Shown here in pieces: positions 62,849-64,000 of a stretch of DNA of 64,000 bases. The notes under the pieces are model-generated. The model saw only the letters and a program-made list of their open reading frames with translations. It did no database searches and was not told the DNA's origin. Both the position numbers and the translations under genes were made by a program. The DNA is taken from NCBI RefSeq assembly GCF_022200785.1, contig NZ_CP087585.1, positions 1,054,001 to 1,118,000 of the forward strand, read 5' to 3'. This stretch comes from Pedobacter mucosus. Lineage in GTDB: Bacteria > Bacteroidota > Bacteroidia > Sphingobacteriales > Sphingobacteriaceae. The first letter of the stretch is position 1. Each line of letters opens with the position of its first letter.

Positions 62849-63832
62849 ATGAATTTGAACAATCTGGAAAATCTCAAAGCGGAGATGAAAAGCCTAGGCT
62901 TCAAACCGGAGCTAATCGAAAAAATGGAAGAACAGGTCAAAGCCGGGCTTCCCGAATTTACACTCAAGGACCAGGTTAAGAGCCACAAAGGTCAGGTCGA
63001 TCTGAATGTTTTCTTTAAGCAGTCGGGACAGAGCGAGAACTATTACTTGAACAAGTTCGAGGTTTCGCTAAACGAGGGAAAGGCCCTGGAATCGGGACAG
63101 CAGTATCTTGTTATTTCTCCCTCCGATACGCCGGGAAAAAACAATGTTTGGAAAAGGGAAAATGTTGCCGAAGCCATTGAACTTTTTAAAAAACATACCG
63201 GTAATGCTGAACTTGCTTCCGGCAAAGATGCTGCCCACAAGACCCAGCTTGCCTCTATGGAGAACGGCAAGATCAATTATGTGGATAAGGATTTCGGCAG
63301 GATCTTCCGAAACCCACCATTGCCTCAAACCATTTGGGTAGATAGGGGCAAAGGCTTTACCGCACCACAGGCAATCAACTTGATCGAGGGACGCGCTGTT
63401 TACCGTGAGGATATGCTAACTCAAGGTGGGATGCCGTATAAAGCCTGGATGAAACTCGACCTTGACGGACCGCGCGACAGGCACATGAATTATAACATGA
63501 ACCAGTATCATGATCCTTCTTACGGATTTAATCTGAAAGAAGTGTTGGACAAGTTTAACATCAAAGAACTTGAAACACCAAAGGAAAGAGAGAAACTTGA
63601 AGCCCAGCTAAAAAACGGTGACCGCCCAGCAGTAACTGTTGAAAAAAACGGTGAACCGCTTAAGGTCTTTGTAGAAGCCGTTCCCCGCTATTCGCAGCTG
63701 AACATGTATACTTCAAGCGGCAGAGCTGAAAAAAGAGAGCAGTTTTTGAAACAACCATCCCTTAACAAGGAAATTTCCAAGACTAAAATAAAGGAAAAGG
63801 GCGTTTCTGAAGCCCAGGGTTTGGGCGTCTAG
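62849..63832 (+). CDS. DUF3945-domain protein
   Basis: I prefer ATG 62849 (327 residues), opening NLNNLENLKAEMKSLGF. ATG 62813 and GTG 62759 are alternatives, and the frame runs on from the decayed gene upstream. The C-terminal region (GPRDRHMNYNMNQYHDPSYGFNLKEVLDK...NGEPLKVFVEAVPRYSQLNMY) is typical of DUF3945 proteins carried on Bacteroidetes mobile elements. Their function is unknown, with DNA transfer or DNA metabolism suspected. The protein is soluble with a basic tail. Confidence 0.85.
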   Translation: MNLNNLENLKAEMKSLGFKPELIEKMEEQVKAGLPEFTLKDQVKSHKGQVDLNVFFKQSGQSENYYLNKFEVSLNEGKALESGQQYLVISPSDTPGKNNVWKRENVAEAIELFKKHTGNAELASGKDAAHKTQLASMENGKINYVDKDFGRIFRNPPLPQTIWVDRGKGFTAPQAINLIEGRAVYREDMLTQGGMPYKAWMKLDLDGPRDRHMNYNMNQYHDPSYGFNLKEVLDKFNIKELETPKEREKLEAQLKNGDRPAVTVEKNGEPLKVFVEAVPRYSQLNMYTSSGRAEKREQFLKQPSLNKEISKTKIKEKGVSEAQGLGV

Positions 63833-63926
63833 AAAATCCAACCTATTTTAGTGGCTCGTTTTTTGTAAAAACAAATCAATCAAATTTAAATCACCTGCCC
63901 TTAAGGGGCAGGCAAAAAAAACAATT

Positions 63927-64000
63927 ATGGACAAATTTCAAAAAGTTAAAGACTTGATTGCTTCAGCTGAAGCTGATGTAACAAAATTTTATGATGGTGG
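63927..64000 (+). CDS. Histone H1-like (Hc1-type) protein, cut by the window edge
   Basis: Only the first 24 codons are present: MDKFQKVKDLIASAEADVTK, FYDGG. This matches the start of the small histone H1-like proteins of Bacteroidetes, which continue into a Lys/Ala-rich DNA-binding tail. It sits 94 bases after the DUF3945 gene, a common pairing on such elements. Confidence 0.75.
   Translation, partial: MDKFQKVKDLIASAEADVTKFYDG

Larger units (their letters stand above)
27258..64000. mobile_element. Integrative conjugative element of the Bacteroidetes Tra type (partial, right end outside the window)
   Basis: The block contains an oriT-like cluster, relaxosome protein, relaxase, coupling ATPase, RteC, and TraE-F-G-(I)-J-K-L-M in canonical order, all on the plus strand. 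Between the mob and tra blocks lies cargo of both orientations. No integrase, excisionase or attachment site is visible, so the ends are unknown. The left limit given is the first unusual repeat and is arbitrary. Confidence 0.8.

Noticed and set aside
1..64000. CRISPR array, tRNA or rRNA genes
   Set aside because: No regularly spaced repeat arrays and no cloverleaf or ribosomal RNA sequence were found on reading either strand.

Overview
The window looks like a piece of a Bacteroidota chromosome, most likely from the Sphingobacteriaceae (Pedobacter or Mucilaginibacter type). The basis is the SusC/SusD pairs, a hybrid-type two-component regulator beside glycoside hydrolases, an RteC-type regulator, a CTnDOT-style tra operon (TraE, F, G, J, K, M) and a histone H1-like gene at the right edge. 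No rRNA, tRNA or CRISPR array was seen.

Bases 1 to about 21,860 form a polysaccharide utilisation locus: a GH63-like hydrolase, three GH43 enzymes (two of them with ricin-type lectin regions), a clan GH-A (GH5-like) enzyme, SusC/SusD, a Gfo/Idh/MocA oxidoreductase and a double DUF1080 protein. The active-site patterns point to arabinan or another arabinose-bearing glycan. The sensor kinase and the receiver-AraC regulator of this locus are two overlapping genes, split exactly at a run of seven A residues. One more A would fuse them into an ordinary single-chain hybrid two-component regulator.

Bases 22,000 to 27,000 hold an outer-membrane barrel protein, an NTF2-like protein, a divergent HxlR / DoxX / alpha-beta hydrolase unit with a perfect palindrome between the promoters, and gene-poor stretches.

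From about 27,250 to the right edge the window is part of an integrative conjugative element. It carries an oriT-like cluster of inverted repeats, a relaxosome protein, a relaxase and a coupling ATPase. Cargo follows: a LytS/LytTR system with matching direct repeats, two Crp/Fnr regulators, a MauE/DUF6520/TlpA/SusCD group, a defence island, and a lipoprotein hydrolase with a small membrane partner. RteC and the tra operon come next. After TraM the expected TraN gene is absent and a decayed unrecognised gene takes its place. DUF3945 and histone H1-like genes follow.

The most unusual part is the AT-rich defence island at 41.1-48.6 kb. A small XRE regulator precedes four genes that overlap or abut: an Mrr-type nuclease, a cytosine-5 methyltransferase, a 925-residue protein with two separate GHKL ATPase domains plus an N-terminal region resembling one found on HNH restriction enzymes, and a receiver domain fused to a C-terminal region carrying a HEPN-like RNDLAH motif. 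A convergent MutY/Mig-like Fe-S glycosylase, suited to repairing T:G mismatches from deaminated 5-methylcytosine, closes the island. I read this as a restriction-modification system wired to a phosphorelay-like switch and a possible RNase effector. I do not recognise it as a named system.
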